Shown here: piece by piece, positions 34,071 to 44,299 of the stretch | Position numbering within the stretch: position 1 is the stretch's first letter | Layout of the letters: each line of letters starts with the position of its first letter | The notes under the pieces: generated by a model | Seen by the model: the letters and a program-made list of their open reading frames with translations, nothing else | Told to the model about the DNA's origin: nothing | Databases searched by the model: none | Source of the DNA: Chondrosia reniformis | Taxonomy: Eukaryota > Porifera > Demospongiae > Chondrillida > Chondrillidae | Reading direction: 5' to 3' | Length of the DNA: 64,000 nt | Assembly: GCA_947172415.1 (NCBI GenBank) | Contig: OX359191.1 | Coordinates: 6,076,001 to 6,140,000 of the forward strand | Program-made: the position numbers and the translations under genes

Positions 34071-35640
34071 TTATTTTGTAAAGTCAATCTATAGTTTCAT
34101 ATAGTGTAATATATTTTTGCTAGTTCAGAATAGTCTACGTATATTACTATATATAGAATTGGACTAAATATATATATAGCCTGCAGCTGGTTGGGTAATT
34201 AATCCCTACGTATAGTGAAGCATATGTATAAATGCTCTTCGCATATAATCAAGGGAGATATTACACCTGCATGATCAAGTCTTATCTTGGTTGGGTAATC
34301 TTACAATTGGATGACTTGGAAGCAAGCTCTACATGGTTGCAATTGCCATTTATGTAGGACTTTGATCTCCCAAGCAAGATTAGACTTAATTTGGTCACTG
34401 GGTTGGTCAGACGTAATATCTCCCAATGATTATTAGGCTCAGTGCAATTAACATATAAATGTTATATATTTCGGCCATCTAACATTAATTACTTAATTAG
34501 TTATTTTAGTATGTATAGATATAATTAGAAACATAACTTGCTTGGAACAAAACTCTATATACACCAGTACGTATGAATATACGTAGTTACGTATATATTT
34601 ATACATAATCTTATGGTATAAGCCTAGTAAAAATTCTTCTAGGTCCGGTGTGGATGTTATATACTAAATGTATAAAAATATATGCAGCTTTTATTTTCAT
34701 AAAAATATAGAAGTAATAATAATGTATAGAAATAAATTTGTACTGTATATATGTATAATAGTCTAGCTCGATTTTCGTTGCAGGTAGCTCCAATAAACTT
34801 ATCTATAGCATATATGTATATAGCCATACCACATGTACAGTACATACGTATATATACACTTAAATTCTTCCTTCTATATATACATTCTATGTTTACACAC
34901 ATGTACTATATACTTACACCAAGGTGCTCATATACAGAGGGTGTAGACATATTACATAATAGAAGCCACCCTGTCCTTATAATTAAATGAAGACATTCTA
35001 ATGTGCATATACTGTATACCTATCTGTGATTCTTTTGGATGACTGGTATGTAGTAATTATAAATCAGTGGTTTAGTCCCCCAGCAGTCAAGCTAATTATA
35101 TGATTCTGGCTTCTGCATGGTTTGGTGCATGGTTTGGTGCACTATAATATCTAGTGATTGTCCATATCATATAATAGCATTTACATAGACATTATCCCTT
35201 GTATCAATTTTTCATAGGTACACGATAATTCAATAGATATGCAAAATAGACATAACTCATGCAATATGGAGGATAAATGAAGTACAACTTTGGAAAAAGT
35301 ATATTATTTCTGCATCACATACCTACACTTACTTTGACAAGAAAGTAGTGTATGTGTTCTTCCATTAATTAATTGAGGAACTGATATATTATTATTATAA
35401 ACAATTTAAATTCATTGCATGGGCCAGTGCATGTTTATATTATTTCACCATATAGAAACCATGAGTTCACTTTATTATTGAGTAAGTGTAATAAAGTGCT
35501 GCTTAGATCACAAAACTCACTGTTCTATTTAAAAATGATTTTAATTCTATTCCATGCTTAGTTAGGTTAACACATAATGAGCTTGTGGATAATGGTCTGT
35601 TGATGTATTGATAGAACAAATAATTACAGTAGTTATCACT
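34071..35640. other. Gene-free spacer of the inverted repeat
   Basis: AT-rich DNA without recognisable exons. It contains a solo end of the family A foldback element at 34761–34806 (GATTTTCGTTGCAG, TAGCTCCAATAAACTTATCT). Nothing else in it resembles a gene or RNA I know. Confidence 0.6.
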
Positions 35641-35900
35641 TGACTCTGGATTTTTATCCCACCCACTCATGTCTCCTGAGGAGTGCGATGAGCAAAAGGG
35701 TGAAACCGCAGTTCACTTGATGGGAACCATAGTCTCTCCCCTTAGCCACTCAAAGAGATAGTTGAGCCATAAACAGCTGTTTTGACCTTATTGGCATCAG
35801 TATGCATGGCATACGTACTCTAGAAGTTTTGAGTATATAGAAGCTTGTGATTTCCTTATTAACTTCCTTATCCATAGTCAAATGATATTGCATCACAACT
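35640..35900 (-). repeat. Family B element with decayed hammerhead, at the edge of the inverted repeat
   Basis: It carries CCCACTCATGTCTCC, GATGGGAACCA and CCACTCAAAGAGATA as in the 46401–46804 element. On the minus strand 35767–35809 keeps CCATA-type stem I, CTGATG, GGTC, AAAAC and the CAGCTGT palindrome, but the core has lost A9 and G12. The right arm of the large inverted repeat starts inside it (35860), and the left arm ends in the matching piece (about 31340–31387). Confidence 0.6.
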
Positions 35901-38900
35901 TTAAGATCGGCAGTAGTTATATAAGATTTAGAAAGTGTGTACATTATTCAGGAAGCAGCCACATACAAGGTAAACTATAATAAATAGCACCTCTACAGAT
36001 CTGCCTATATATATATATTATAGCAGAGAGTACGGTAGTATGGTACTCTCTAAAAGTAGTGATGGCCCAAAAAAACATGGCGGCCGTATTCAATGTATTA
36101 ACACAATATAAATCGGTGTCTTTACTTCTACTTCTGAAGTTTATTTTTGTACGATGTCAATTTATACATATGTATTACATAAGTACTTAGCTGCATGGAT
36201 ATATATATAGCTTTGTCACATTACTTCCTTCATAATGAATTCTATATGTCTTATAAGTGAATAAGGTACCTATGTATATTTAAGTACTGATGTTATAATA
36301 GACAATGATGTAGTGACACTAGAAGCCAATTAATGGTGACCTTTACATATAAAAGTTATATGTATATTGTGTATATAGTAAGTGCTGTTTTTGTGGCCAT
36401 GCAAGCTGATCATGACAGTGTCTTTACTTTTAATGAAATGAAAAGAAAGCATTGTTGGTTTAATTGGGGAACTGTACAGCCTTGTGTAAACATTCAAATT
36501 CTTTAGCTTGTGTATATATACCTTTGTGGTTGCATTATCTCATGGTGTACATCTAGGTATACTTAGCAATTGGAGCTAGCTATAGCTGTAGTTTGTAATT
36601 GAATGAGTTCACTACTAGATCTAGTTAGACTATATGCTCACTTATTTTAGATCACAAAACTCAGTTCCTATATAATGTAAACTTTAGCAAATAATTTACG
36701 GAAGCTTCAGATGAATATTGTGCAATAACCAATATATATATATATTACATAAATCATATTTACAATGTATGTGTGCATGTGAGTATGAGTCAATTGCTGT
36801 CTTAGCACAAGCATATAAAGAAAGGAAACTAATTGTGTATTATTATGAACAAAAATTATAATTTGTGTATATTCATATATAAAAGAGTGAACAATTGCTG
36901 GAAGATTGTATGCTAGATATACCAGCTAAGTGATCATGACTGAAGTCCTATTAAAATAGTAATGCAATCATTTCCTCCCGATCATCTGAGATGGAAAAAA
37001 TGCATGGTAATTTGTGGCATTTATGAGGCATATATACCCCACCTCCATTCTGAATCTCAAACTGTTACTACAGGTATAGGCCTTAATTCTAAAGTAGACG
37101 TACATAGCATATAAGATTGTTGGATTATTCATGTATACATATATATGTCATTGCAACCGTCATTATTGTTCAGCATACATTGAATTGCTTATATAATAGT
37201 CATTACCAAATAAAGTACATTCATTACGAAGGAAGAAAGATAAAATAGCTAGTTGTGGCTATAGATATTTTTAAAAACAAAAACACTCATGTGGCATCTG
37301 TGTTAAAGTTTATCACTTTGACAGTCACTTGTATAAGTCTTAAATATGTTTCAACTTCAATAATTACAGGTACTCAGAAATCTATAAAAGTAGTTACACA
37401 TTCTGACTTGCACATCATCACGAAACAAGAGTACTAGAGAGATATAGAAAGATGAAGATTGTGCTAAAATCAAGAAATGTGCTTTTGCTACTTTCCCTCT
37501 CAACATTGCTGGTTGATGGGTACATCTTTGAAGGATGCTACAGTGATGCTGACGGAATGATTCTCCAGAACTCAGGCACTCTATCCAGAAATGTAGCAAT
37601 GAACATCAACAGTGATTGTGCTGAATACTGCAGGAATGCTGGCTTTGCTGTCTCGTCAACCCGTGGTCGCAACTGTTACTGCACAAACAGTCTACCCACA
37701 CCGCAGCTCTTTTCTGCAAGGAGTACCAATGCTGGAGGAGCAGGCGGAAGCTGTGTCACTCCTTGTCCCGGAAGTGCTTTGGCTACTCTAGGATTAAACA
37801 GGCCTTGTCAAAATGATGAATGCTGCGGTGGTCCAAATGCCTACTCTGTCCACCTTGTCGGATCTATAGATGCACTGCTACAGCTCGAGAGAAGGGTCAT
37901 CCAGGGAGTCATGGCTCAGAATAACAGCATACTCTACCAAAAGTTCCCTCACCTCAAAGGAAACCTCTTTTCAGGATGGAGACAGATTCTGTCTGATGGA
38001 AGTCATGGCACATCTGATAGCAGCTATTCACCCGAGTCTAAAGTAACTGGTCGTCCTCTGCCCACCTACACAGCTACAAAAAGCGATAGTGGCAGTAACA
38101 AGTTTTATACTTTGGACATTGACTATCCTGAAGATGCAACACTCTTTGAAGTGTCACAGAAACTGATTCCTTCTTCTTCGCACACAGGCACTGTTTACTT
38201 TGTCTACAGAGATGCTGCAGGTAACACGGTGAGATACAGTTACAAGCCAAGTGTTACTATCAACAGAGATACATTCATAACTGAGTCAGTTCCTGAAGGT
38301 GTAAGGGGAGTGAGAAGACTTACTCTGGGGTATTTGGGACCTCAAAATATCTTCCTTTGGGAGGCAAAAGGAAAGGGACACATGAGACTCAACTTGGAGG
38401 TTCTGGCTTCCGGTGTATCAGCTTCCAGCGATGGTATTGGAGGAGTTAAAACATATAAGCTCGTGTATGATACTCACTCCAAGGCAGAAACACTGACTGA
38501 GCCAGGTTTTCAACAAGGCTTGTCTGAGCTTGACATGAGAGTTATCAACATGGAAAAGGTTCTGGACTTTCAAGAAACACCTGAAGAATCTCCTCTGGGC
38601 TCTAAGTTCCAGTGTGTTTTCACCTTTGCTGGAGATTCTTCAGACTGTCTCCGAAGATACCAAGTTCAGTCAGTATTCCAGGAAACATTCAGTACCCAAG
38701 CTGGTCTTGATGTCAGAGTTACAGTTGGAGCTGAATTTGCCGCTGGTGCACTTTTTGCTTCTGCCAAAACAACCTTTGAATTATCTGTTGGAGTAAGTTT
38801 CAGTTTTGGATACTCCGCTACCACAACTACAAGTATGACTAACGTCTTTCAAATAAGTGCCTCACCTCCTGCTGGATCCAAAGCACTCATCTTCTTCTCT

Positions 38901-39161
38901 GAAACTCACATCCCAACCATGCTGAAGTGGAGAGCCACAATACGAGCATCCGGTGATCTTAAGCTGACTGTCAATGGAGTACAAAAGGAATTGGATATCT
39001 CTGAACTTCTTGTCTCCACTCAACGTAACCTATTTGCCTTTGGATCTATTGACTATGGAAAGGAGCACTTTATCATTGGTCACGTGCAGATCACTGATGT
39101 GAATGGAAACCTCATCAATAACATGGAAGAGAGTCAGCAAATTATGACCAATGCTGAAATG
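35860..39161. repeat. Right arm of the 3.3-kb inverted repeat
   Basis: Mirror of 28120–31387. It contains upstream DNA and pore-former copy 3. The match stops within the last codons of the gene: both arms read to the conserved MTNAE segment and then part, ending GLQNQ in copies 1 and 2 and MALSQ in copy 3. Confidence 0.85.
37383..37390 (+). promoter_or_regulatory. TATA box of pore-former copy 3
   Basis: TATAAAAG, 62–69 bp before the start codon at 37452, as in copies 1 and 2. Confidence 0.6.
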
Positions 39162-39176
39162 GCCTTAAGTCAATGA
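37452..39176 (+). CDS. Secreted WSC-domain protein with aerolysin-type pore-forming module, copy 3
   Basis: Single exon, 574 residues, same domain order as copies 1 and 2. The first 330 or so residues (signal peptide, WSC domain, middle) match copy 1 residue for residue. After about residue 333, differences cluster: Ile to Val, Thr to Ser and Arg to Lys in a loop (ESPLGSK), Glu to Gln (VFQETF), Thr and Phe to Ala in the putative pore-inserting hairpin (LFASAK), Ile to Val (ELSVG), and Val to Leu and Ser to Thr after PPAGSK. This C-terminal type is shared with the truncated copy at 41504–42337. The 3' flank also differs from copies 1 and 2 and continues into the tandemly duplicated block with carbonyl reductase. 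Confidence 0.75.
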   Translation: MKIVLKSRNVLLLLSLSTLLVDGYIFEGCYSDADGMILQNSGTLSRNVAMNINSDCAEYCRNAGFAVSSTRGRNCYCTNSLPTPQLFSARSTNAGGAGGSCVTPCPGSALATLGLNRPCQNDECCGGPNAYSVHLVGSIDALLQLERRVIQGVMAQNNSILYQKFPHLKGNLFSGWRQILSDGSHGTSDSSYSPESKVTGRPLPTYTATKSDSGSNKFYTLDIDYPEDATLFEVSQKLIPSSSHTGTVYFVYRDAAGNTVRYSYKPSVTINRDTFITESVPEGVRGVRRLTLGYLGPQNIFLWEAKGKGHMRLNLEVLASGVSASSDGIGGVKTYKLVYDTHSKAETLTEPGFQQGLSELDMRVINMEKVLDFQETPEESPLGSKFQCVFTFAGDSSDCLRRYQVQSVFQETFSTQAGLDVRVTVGAEFAAGALFASAKTTFELSVGVSFSFGYSATTTTSMTNVFQISASPPAGSKALIFFSETHIPTMLKWRATIRASGDLKLTVNGVQKELDISELLVSTQRNLFAFGSIDYGKEHFIIGHVQITDVNGNLINNMEESQQIMTNAEMALSQ

Positions 39177-41499
39177 ACACCGTAACCAAATATTAGGCAA
39201 TATACTGTACTATAGGTATGTATACAAAAACATATATTTACTAGTTTAATATAAGACTTTATCAGAATATTATACCATGTCATGTAATATTAGAATAATC
39301 ACACATTTTGTTAAATTGTACTGAAGTAGGTGAAGAAATGATACCTTTTGTGGTTATAATGATGATGATTCATTGAGCATTATGATCAGTAATGTTTATA
39401 TTTTAATAATGAATGTTGAGCATAACAATTGAGTAGTACAAAAAACTGGCTACGACAGGCAATGAGTTAAAACACACACTTGTGTACACTTTGCTTGTCA
39501 AAGAGCCTACCCTGTGTGTAATTATGTAACACCCTCATCTGAGAGATATCTGGACCGTTTATCCACTTGTTCAATTCAATCACTTCAGTTCCACTCTCAC
39601 ATCTAGTACCCATGTGTGTCTAACATACAACTATGTACAAATAGTTATAAAAATGGCCATTCCAGAGCAATAGGTTCATCATATTATTCATTTGTATCTT
39701 TTTTAATATATTTAGCAAAGCATATTGATAAAGACATTGAATTAATGCTATCACCAACAGGTAGGGGCTATCAAAACATTGTTTTTGAATATGTATACAT
39801 GTATAGTGAAAAATACATATGATCCAACAGTAAATCTAATATCAACAACTGCTTTGGTAACTAATTGCTCTGGAAAACTGACACAATGTAATTGATATCA
39901 GCTCTGATTTAGAATCTAATTATCATCAAAGTTATTAAAATCATCAATTCTTGTTTCCGCTTAACTGCAAGCCACATGTTTATCAAGAAATGTAAACACA
40001 CACTTTTATTGTTTCAAAAAATGTACTATAAAGTAACAAAATACTAACTACTTTCATTAATTTAGCTACCTATAGCCATGTGCTCTAATGTTACCACTGA
40101 ATAACCTTTCTGTCACTCCAAAATTCCCCATTAGGGCTTCCTGGTGGGAGGAGTGCAAGGTAGGTGGGCGTGTCTGCTCCTTCTTCAGCAGTTTTGTGTC
40201 CTGTGTGACTTGACATGTCAGTTTGACACCATCCAGGGCAGCAGGCATTCACAATCACGTCCTCCAGCCCTCTACTTGCTAGTAGTTGTGCATGAACCTT
40301 CATTAGGGCTGTTGTACCCACTTTAGACACCCCATAAGCAGAGTTAGTGGGCCAACCATTCTTTTCATGGATGTCAGATTTCACATCTGACACAAACTGC
40401 TCCATTAGCTGACTGAGTTCGCTTTCAGACAAATTGGGGCTCGAAAACTTTTCTCTCAATGGTGGGCTTACCACTTTAAGTAGACCCACTGTGGAGGACA
40501 CGTACACTACTCGTGAATGTGACCTCAGCAATGGAAGCAGGGCTTTACATACGCGCAAAGTACCAAAATAGTTACAGTCTATAGTTACCCTGGCTTGCTC
40601 TGCGTACGGTTCAGTGGCTGCTCTCTTGAACGCGATAGCTGCATTATTGACAAGGATATCGAGGCCACCGTACTCGGTCTCCAAATAGCTCTTCAGCTCT
40701 GCTATCGATTTATCATCATTGATGTCGAGTTGATGAAACTTCACCTTCAGTCCTTCGGATTCTATTTGTTTCACCGCTGCTTGACCCCGTTCAACGCTCC
40801 GAGATGTTAACAGCACGTCGCCTTTAAATTCCTTACAAAGTCTTCTTACAATAAAGTAACCAATACCTTTGTTAGCGCCCGTAACAACTGCTACCTTCTG
40901 GGAAGCCATTTTGCTTTACTCGTATCGATAATTGAACCAAGCAGCCTGGAGCGAATTTATCAGACTAAAACTATGTATATGAGTTTAGAAAGTCAGTAAA
41001 GCTACTCTAATTAGCATCAGCCTTCAATTCTATTGCAGTATCTATATAGATACATAGTTAACCTACTGAATACATGATGAAAGTGGATAGGGCAAAGGCA
41101 GGGGACAGAGCATGATGTACACATATACGGTATCGTATTATGCAATCGCGGATAATACTTAAAATGGCCACCCGAATATTACTGTCTAATAATTCACTCC
41201 GAAGTCTTATTACAGTGCACGGCCGAACGTGTGCACAGAATATACGACTGCTCAGTAATGAACAAGTTCATTTGGACTTTATTCCAATTCCTCAATATCT
41301 TCCGCGACAAAACGAGCCGCTAACGAAGAAGAGAGCTAGATTATTGTACCAAAGTAGGAAGAGGGGAATGTTGGAAAATGGACTGTTACTGAGGTAATAT
41401 TGTTTGATATACAAAGATAGTATCCCTTCCAGACATCCTTTCTTTTGATACAGTTGCTTTGCTGATAAATATTTGGATGGATTCACTGCCAAACAACTT
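38344..41499. repeat. 3.16-kb tandem duplication, unit A
   Basis: From codon ~298 of pore-former copy 3 (AAAATATCTTC) through its 3' flank, carbonyl reductase copy A and SDHAF2 exon 1, to mid exon 2 (ending AACAACTT). Unit B (41504–44659) repeats it at an offset of about 3160 bp with very few differences. Confidence 0.93.
40091..40909 (-). CDS. CBR1: Carbonyl reductase-like short-chain dehydrogenase, copy A
   Basis: NADPH-dependent reductase of ketones, quinones and aldehydes; cytosolic. Single exon, 272 residues (human CBR1 has 277). Seen: Rossmann motif TGANKGIG (about 11–18), NNAAIAF, catalytic Ser in RVVYVSS, YxxxK in SAYGVSK, and the CCPGWCQTDM block after it, which is typical of CBR1/CBR3. 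Its start lies 230 bp from the divergent SDHAF2, suggesting a shared promoter. Four residues differ from copy B (for example Val/Gly after the VSST segment). Confidence 0.9.
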   Translation of the reverse strand: MASQKVAVVTGANKGIGYFIVRRLCKEFKGDVLLTSRSVERGQAAVKQIESEGLKVKFHQLDINDDKSIAELKSYLETEYGGLDILVNNAAIAFKRAATEPYAEQARVTIDCNYFGTLRVCKALLPLLRSHSRVVYVSSTVGLLKVVSPPLREKFSSPNLSESELSQLMEQFVSDVKSDIHEKNGWPTNSAYGVSKVGTTALMKVHAQLLASRGLEDVIVNACCPGWCQTDMSSHTGHKTAEEGADTPTYLALLPPGSPNGEFWSDRKVIQW

Positions 41500-41505
41500 A
41501 CTTAA
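41140..41505 (+). pseudogene. SDHAF2: SDHAF2, truncated copy A
   Basis: Exon 1 (41140-41393, or from the second Met at 41164) is identical in protein sequence to the intact copy B and carries the [22 protein letters not shown] block of succinate dehydrogenase assembly factor 2. Exon 2 starts at 41454 but breaks after 46 bases, where pore-former sequence is joined. The frame runs CAA CTT ACT and stops at 41503–41505. The rest of exon 2 (YDRLIN..SNDW) and exon 3 are missing, so a working assembly factor cannot be made. Confidence 0.88.
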
Positions 41506-42337
41506 AAATATCTTCATTTGGGAGGCAAAAGGAAAGGGACACATGAGACTCAACTTGGAGGTTCTGGCATCCGGTGTATCAGCTTCCAGCGATGGTATTG
41601 GAGGAATCAAAACATATAAGCTCATGTATGATACTCACTCCAAGGCAGAAACACTGACTGAGCCAGGTTTACAACAAGGCTTGTCTGAGCTTGACATGAG
41701 AGTTATCAACATGGAAAAGGTTCTGGACTTTCAAGAAACACCTGAAGAATCTCCACTGGGCTCTAAGTTCCAGTGTGTTTTCACTTTTGCTGGAGATTCT
41801 TCAGATTGTCTCAGAAGATACCAAGTTCAGTCAGTATTCCAGGAAACATTCAGTACCCAAGCTGGTCTTGATGTCAGAGTTACAGTTGGAGCTGAATTTG
41901 CCGCTGGTGCACTTTTCACTTCTGCCAAAACAACCTTTGAATTATCTGTTGGAGTAAGTTTCAGTTTTGGATACTCCGCTACCACAACTACAAGTATGAC
42001 TAACGTCTTTCAAATAAGTGCCTCCCCTCCTGCTGGATCCAAAGCACTCATTTTCTTCTCTGAGACTCACATCCCAACCATGCTGAAGTGGAGGGCCACA
42101 ATACGAGCATCCGGTGATCTTAAGCTGACTGTCAATGGAGTACAAAAGGAATTGGATATCTCTGAACTTCTTGTCTCCACTCAACGTAACCTATTTGCCT
42201 TTGGATCTATTGACTATGGAAAGGAGCACTTTATCATTGGTCACGTGCAGATCACTGATGTGAATGGAAACCTCATCAATAACATGGAAGAGAGTCAGCA
42301 AATTATGACCAATGCTGAAATGGCCTTAAGTCAATGA
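41504..42337 (+). pseudogene. Headless pore-former fragment, copy 4 (junction of the tandem duplication)
   Basis: It matches the C-terminal 275 or so codons of copy 3 and stays open to the same stop. The signal peptide, WSC domain and promoter are absent. Upstream it is fused to SDHAF2 exon 2 DNA in another frame; an ATG at 41477 lies in that frame, so a short chimeric protein could be translated. In the putative pore-inserting hairpin it reads LFTSAK, between copies 1 (LFTSF) and 3 (LFASAK). Without a secretion signal it is most simply a broken duplicate. Confidence 0.85.
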
Positions 42338-43246
42338 ACACCGTAACCAAATATTAGGCAATATACTGTACTATAGGTATGTATACAAAAACATATATTT
42401 ACTAGTTTAATATAAGACTTTATCAGAATATTATACCATGTCATGTAATATTAGAATAATCACACATTTTGTTAAATTGTACTGAAGTAGGTGAAGAAAT
42501 GATACCTTTTGTGGTTATAATGATGATGATTCATTGAGCATTATGATCAGTAATGTTTATATTTTAATAATGAATGTTGAGCATAACAATTGAGTAGTAC
42601 AAAAAACTGGCTACGACAGGCAATGAGTTAAAACACACACTTGTGTACACTTTGCTTGTCAAAGAGCCTACCCTGTGTGTAATTATGTAACACCCTCATC
42701 TGAGAGATATCTGGACCGTTTATCCACTTGTTCAATTCAATCACTTCAGTTCCACTCTCACATCTAGTACCCATGTGTGTCTAACATACAACTATGTACA
42801 AATAGTTATAAAAATGGCCATTCCAGAGCAAAATAGGTTCATCATATTATTCATTTTGTATCTTTTTTAATATACAGCAAAGGATATTGATAAAGACATT
42901 GAATTAATGCTATCACCAACAGGTAGGGGCTATCAAAACATTGTTTTTGAATATGTATATAGTGAAAAATACATATGATCCAATAGTAAATCTAATATCA
43001 ACAACTGCTTTGGTAACTAATTGCTCTGGAAAACTGACACAATGTAATTGATATCGGCTCTGATTTAGAAATCTAATTACATCAAAGTTATTAAAATCAT
43101 CAATTCTTGTTTCCGCTTAACTGCAAGCCACATGTTTATCAAGAAATGTAAACACACACTTTTATTGTTTCAAAAAATGTACTATAAAGTAACAAAATAC
43201 TAACTACTGTCATTAATTTAGCTACCTATAGCCATGTGCTCTAATG

Positions 43247-44065
43247 TTACCACTGAATAACCTTTCTGTCACTCCAAAATTCCCCATTAGGGCTTCCTGG
43301 TGGGAGGAGTGCAAGGTAGGTGGGCGTGTCTGCTCCTTCCTCAGCAGTTTTGTGTCCTGTGTGACTTGACATGTCAGTTTGACACCATCCAGGGCAGCAG
43401 GCATTCACAATCACGTCCTCCAGCCCTCTACTTGCTAGTAGTCGTGCATGAACCTTCATTAGGGCTGTTGTACCCACTTTAGACACCCCATAAGCAGAGT
43501 TAGTGGGCCAACCATTCTTTTCATGGATGCCAGATTTCACATCTGACACAAACTGATCCATTAGCTGACTGAGTTCGCTTTCAGACAAATTGGGGCTCGA
43601 AAACTTTTCTCTCAATGGTGGGCTTACCACTTTAAGTAGACCCCCTGTGGAGGACACGTACACTACTCGTGAATGTGACCTCAGCAATGGAAGCAGGGCT
43701 TTACATACGCGCAAAGTACCAAAATAGTTACAGTCTATAGTTACCCTGGCTTGCTCTGCGTACGGTTCAGTGGCTGCTCTCTTGAACGCGATAGCTGCAT
43801 TATTGACAAGGATATCGAGGCCACCGTACTCGGTCTCCAAATAGCTCTTCAGCTCTGCTATTGATTTGTCATCGTTGATGTCGAGTTGATGAAACTTCAC
43901 CTTCAGTCCTTCGGATTCTATCTGTTTCACCGCTGCTTGACCCCGTTCAACGCTCCGAGATGTTAACAGCACATCGCCTTTAAATTCCTTACAAAGTCTT
44001 CTTACAATAAAGTAACCAATACCTTTGTTAGCGCCCGTAACTACTGCTACCTTCTGGGAAGCCAT
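43247..44065 (-). CDS. CBR1: Carbonyl reductase-like short-chain dehydrogenase, copy B
   Basis: Single exon, 272 residues, with all motifs of copy A (TGANKGIG, NNAAIAF, SAYGVSK, CCPGWCQTDM). Only four residues differ: Val to Gly (STGGLL), Glu to Asp (LMDQF), Asp to Gly (KSGIHE) and Gln to Arg (VHARLL). None touches a catalytic position. Both copies look functional. Divergent from the intact SDHAF2, 234 bp away. Confidence 0.9.
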   Translation of the reverse strand: MASQKVAVVTGANKGIGYFIVRRLCKEFKGDVLLTSRSVERGQAAVKQIESEGLKVKFHQLDINDDKSIAELKSYLETEYGGLDILVNNAAIAFKRAATEPYAEQARVTIDCNYFGTLRVCKALLPLLRSHSRVVYVSSTGGLLKVVSPPLREKFSSPNLSESELSQLMDQFVSDVKSGIHEKNGWPTNSAYGVSKVGTTALMKVHARLLASRGLEDVIVNACCPGWCQTDMSSHTGHKTAEEGADTPTYLALLPPGSPNGEFWSDRKVIQW

Positions 44066-44299
44066 TTTGCTTTACTCGTATCGATAATTGAACCAAGCAG
44101 CCTGGATCGAATTTATCAGACTAAAAACTATGTATACGAGTTTAGAAAGTCAGTAAAGCTACTCTAATTAGCACCAGCCTTCAATTCTATTGCAGTATCT
44201 ATATAGATACATAGTTAACCTACTGAATACATGATGTATATAGTGGATAGGGCAAAGGCAGGGGACAGAGCATGATGTACACATATACGGTATCGTATT

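Noticed and set aside
37255-37437. 60-residue open frame just upstream of each pore-former copy
   Set aside because: It begins at GTG rather than ATG, overlaps the TATA box, and is shared only because the promoters were duplicated.
41459-42337. Full pore-former gene at copy 4
   Set aside because: It has no signal peptide, WSC domain or TATA box; the first codons come from SDHAF2 exon 2 DNA in another frame.
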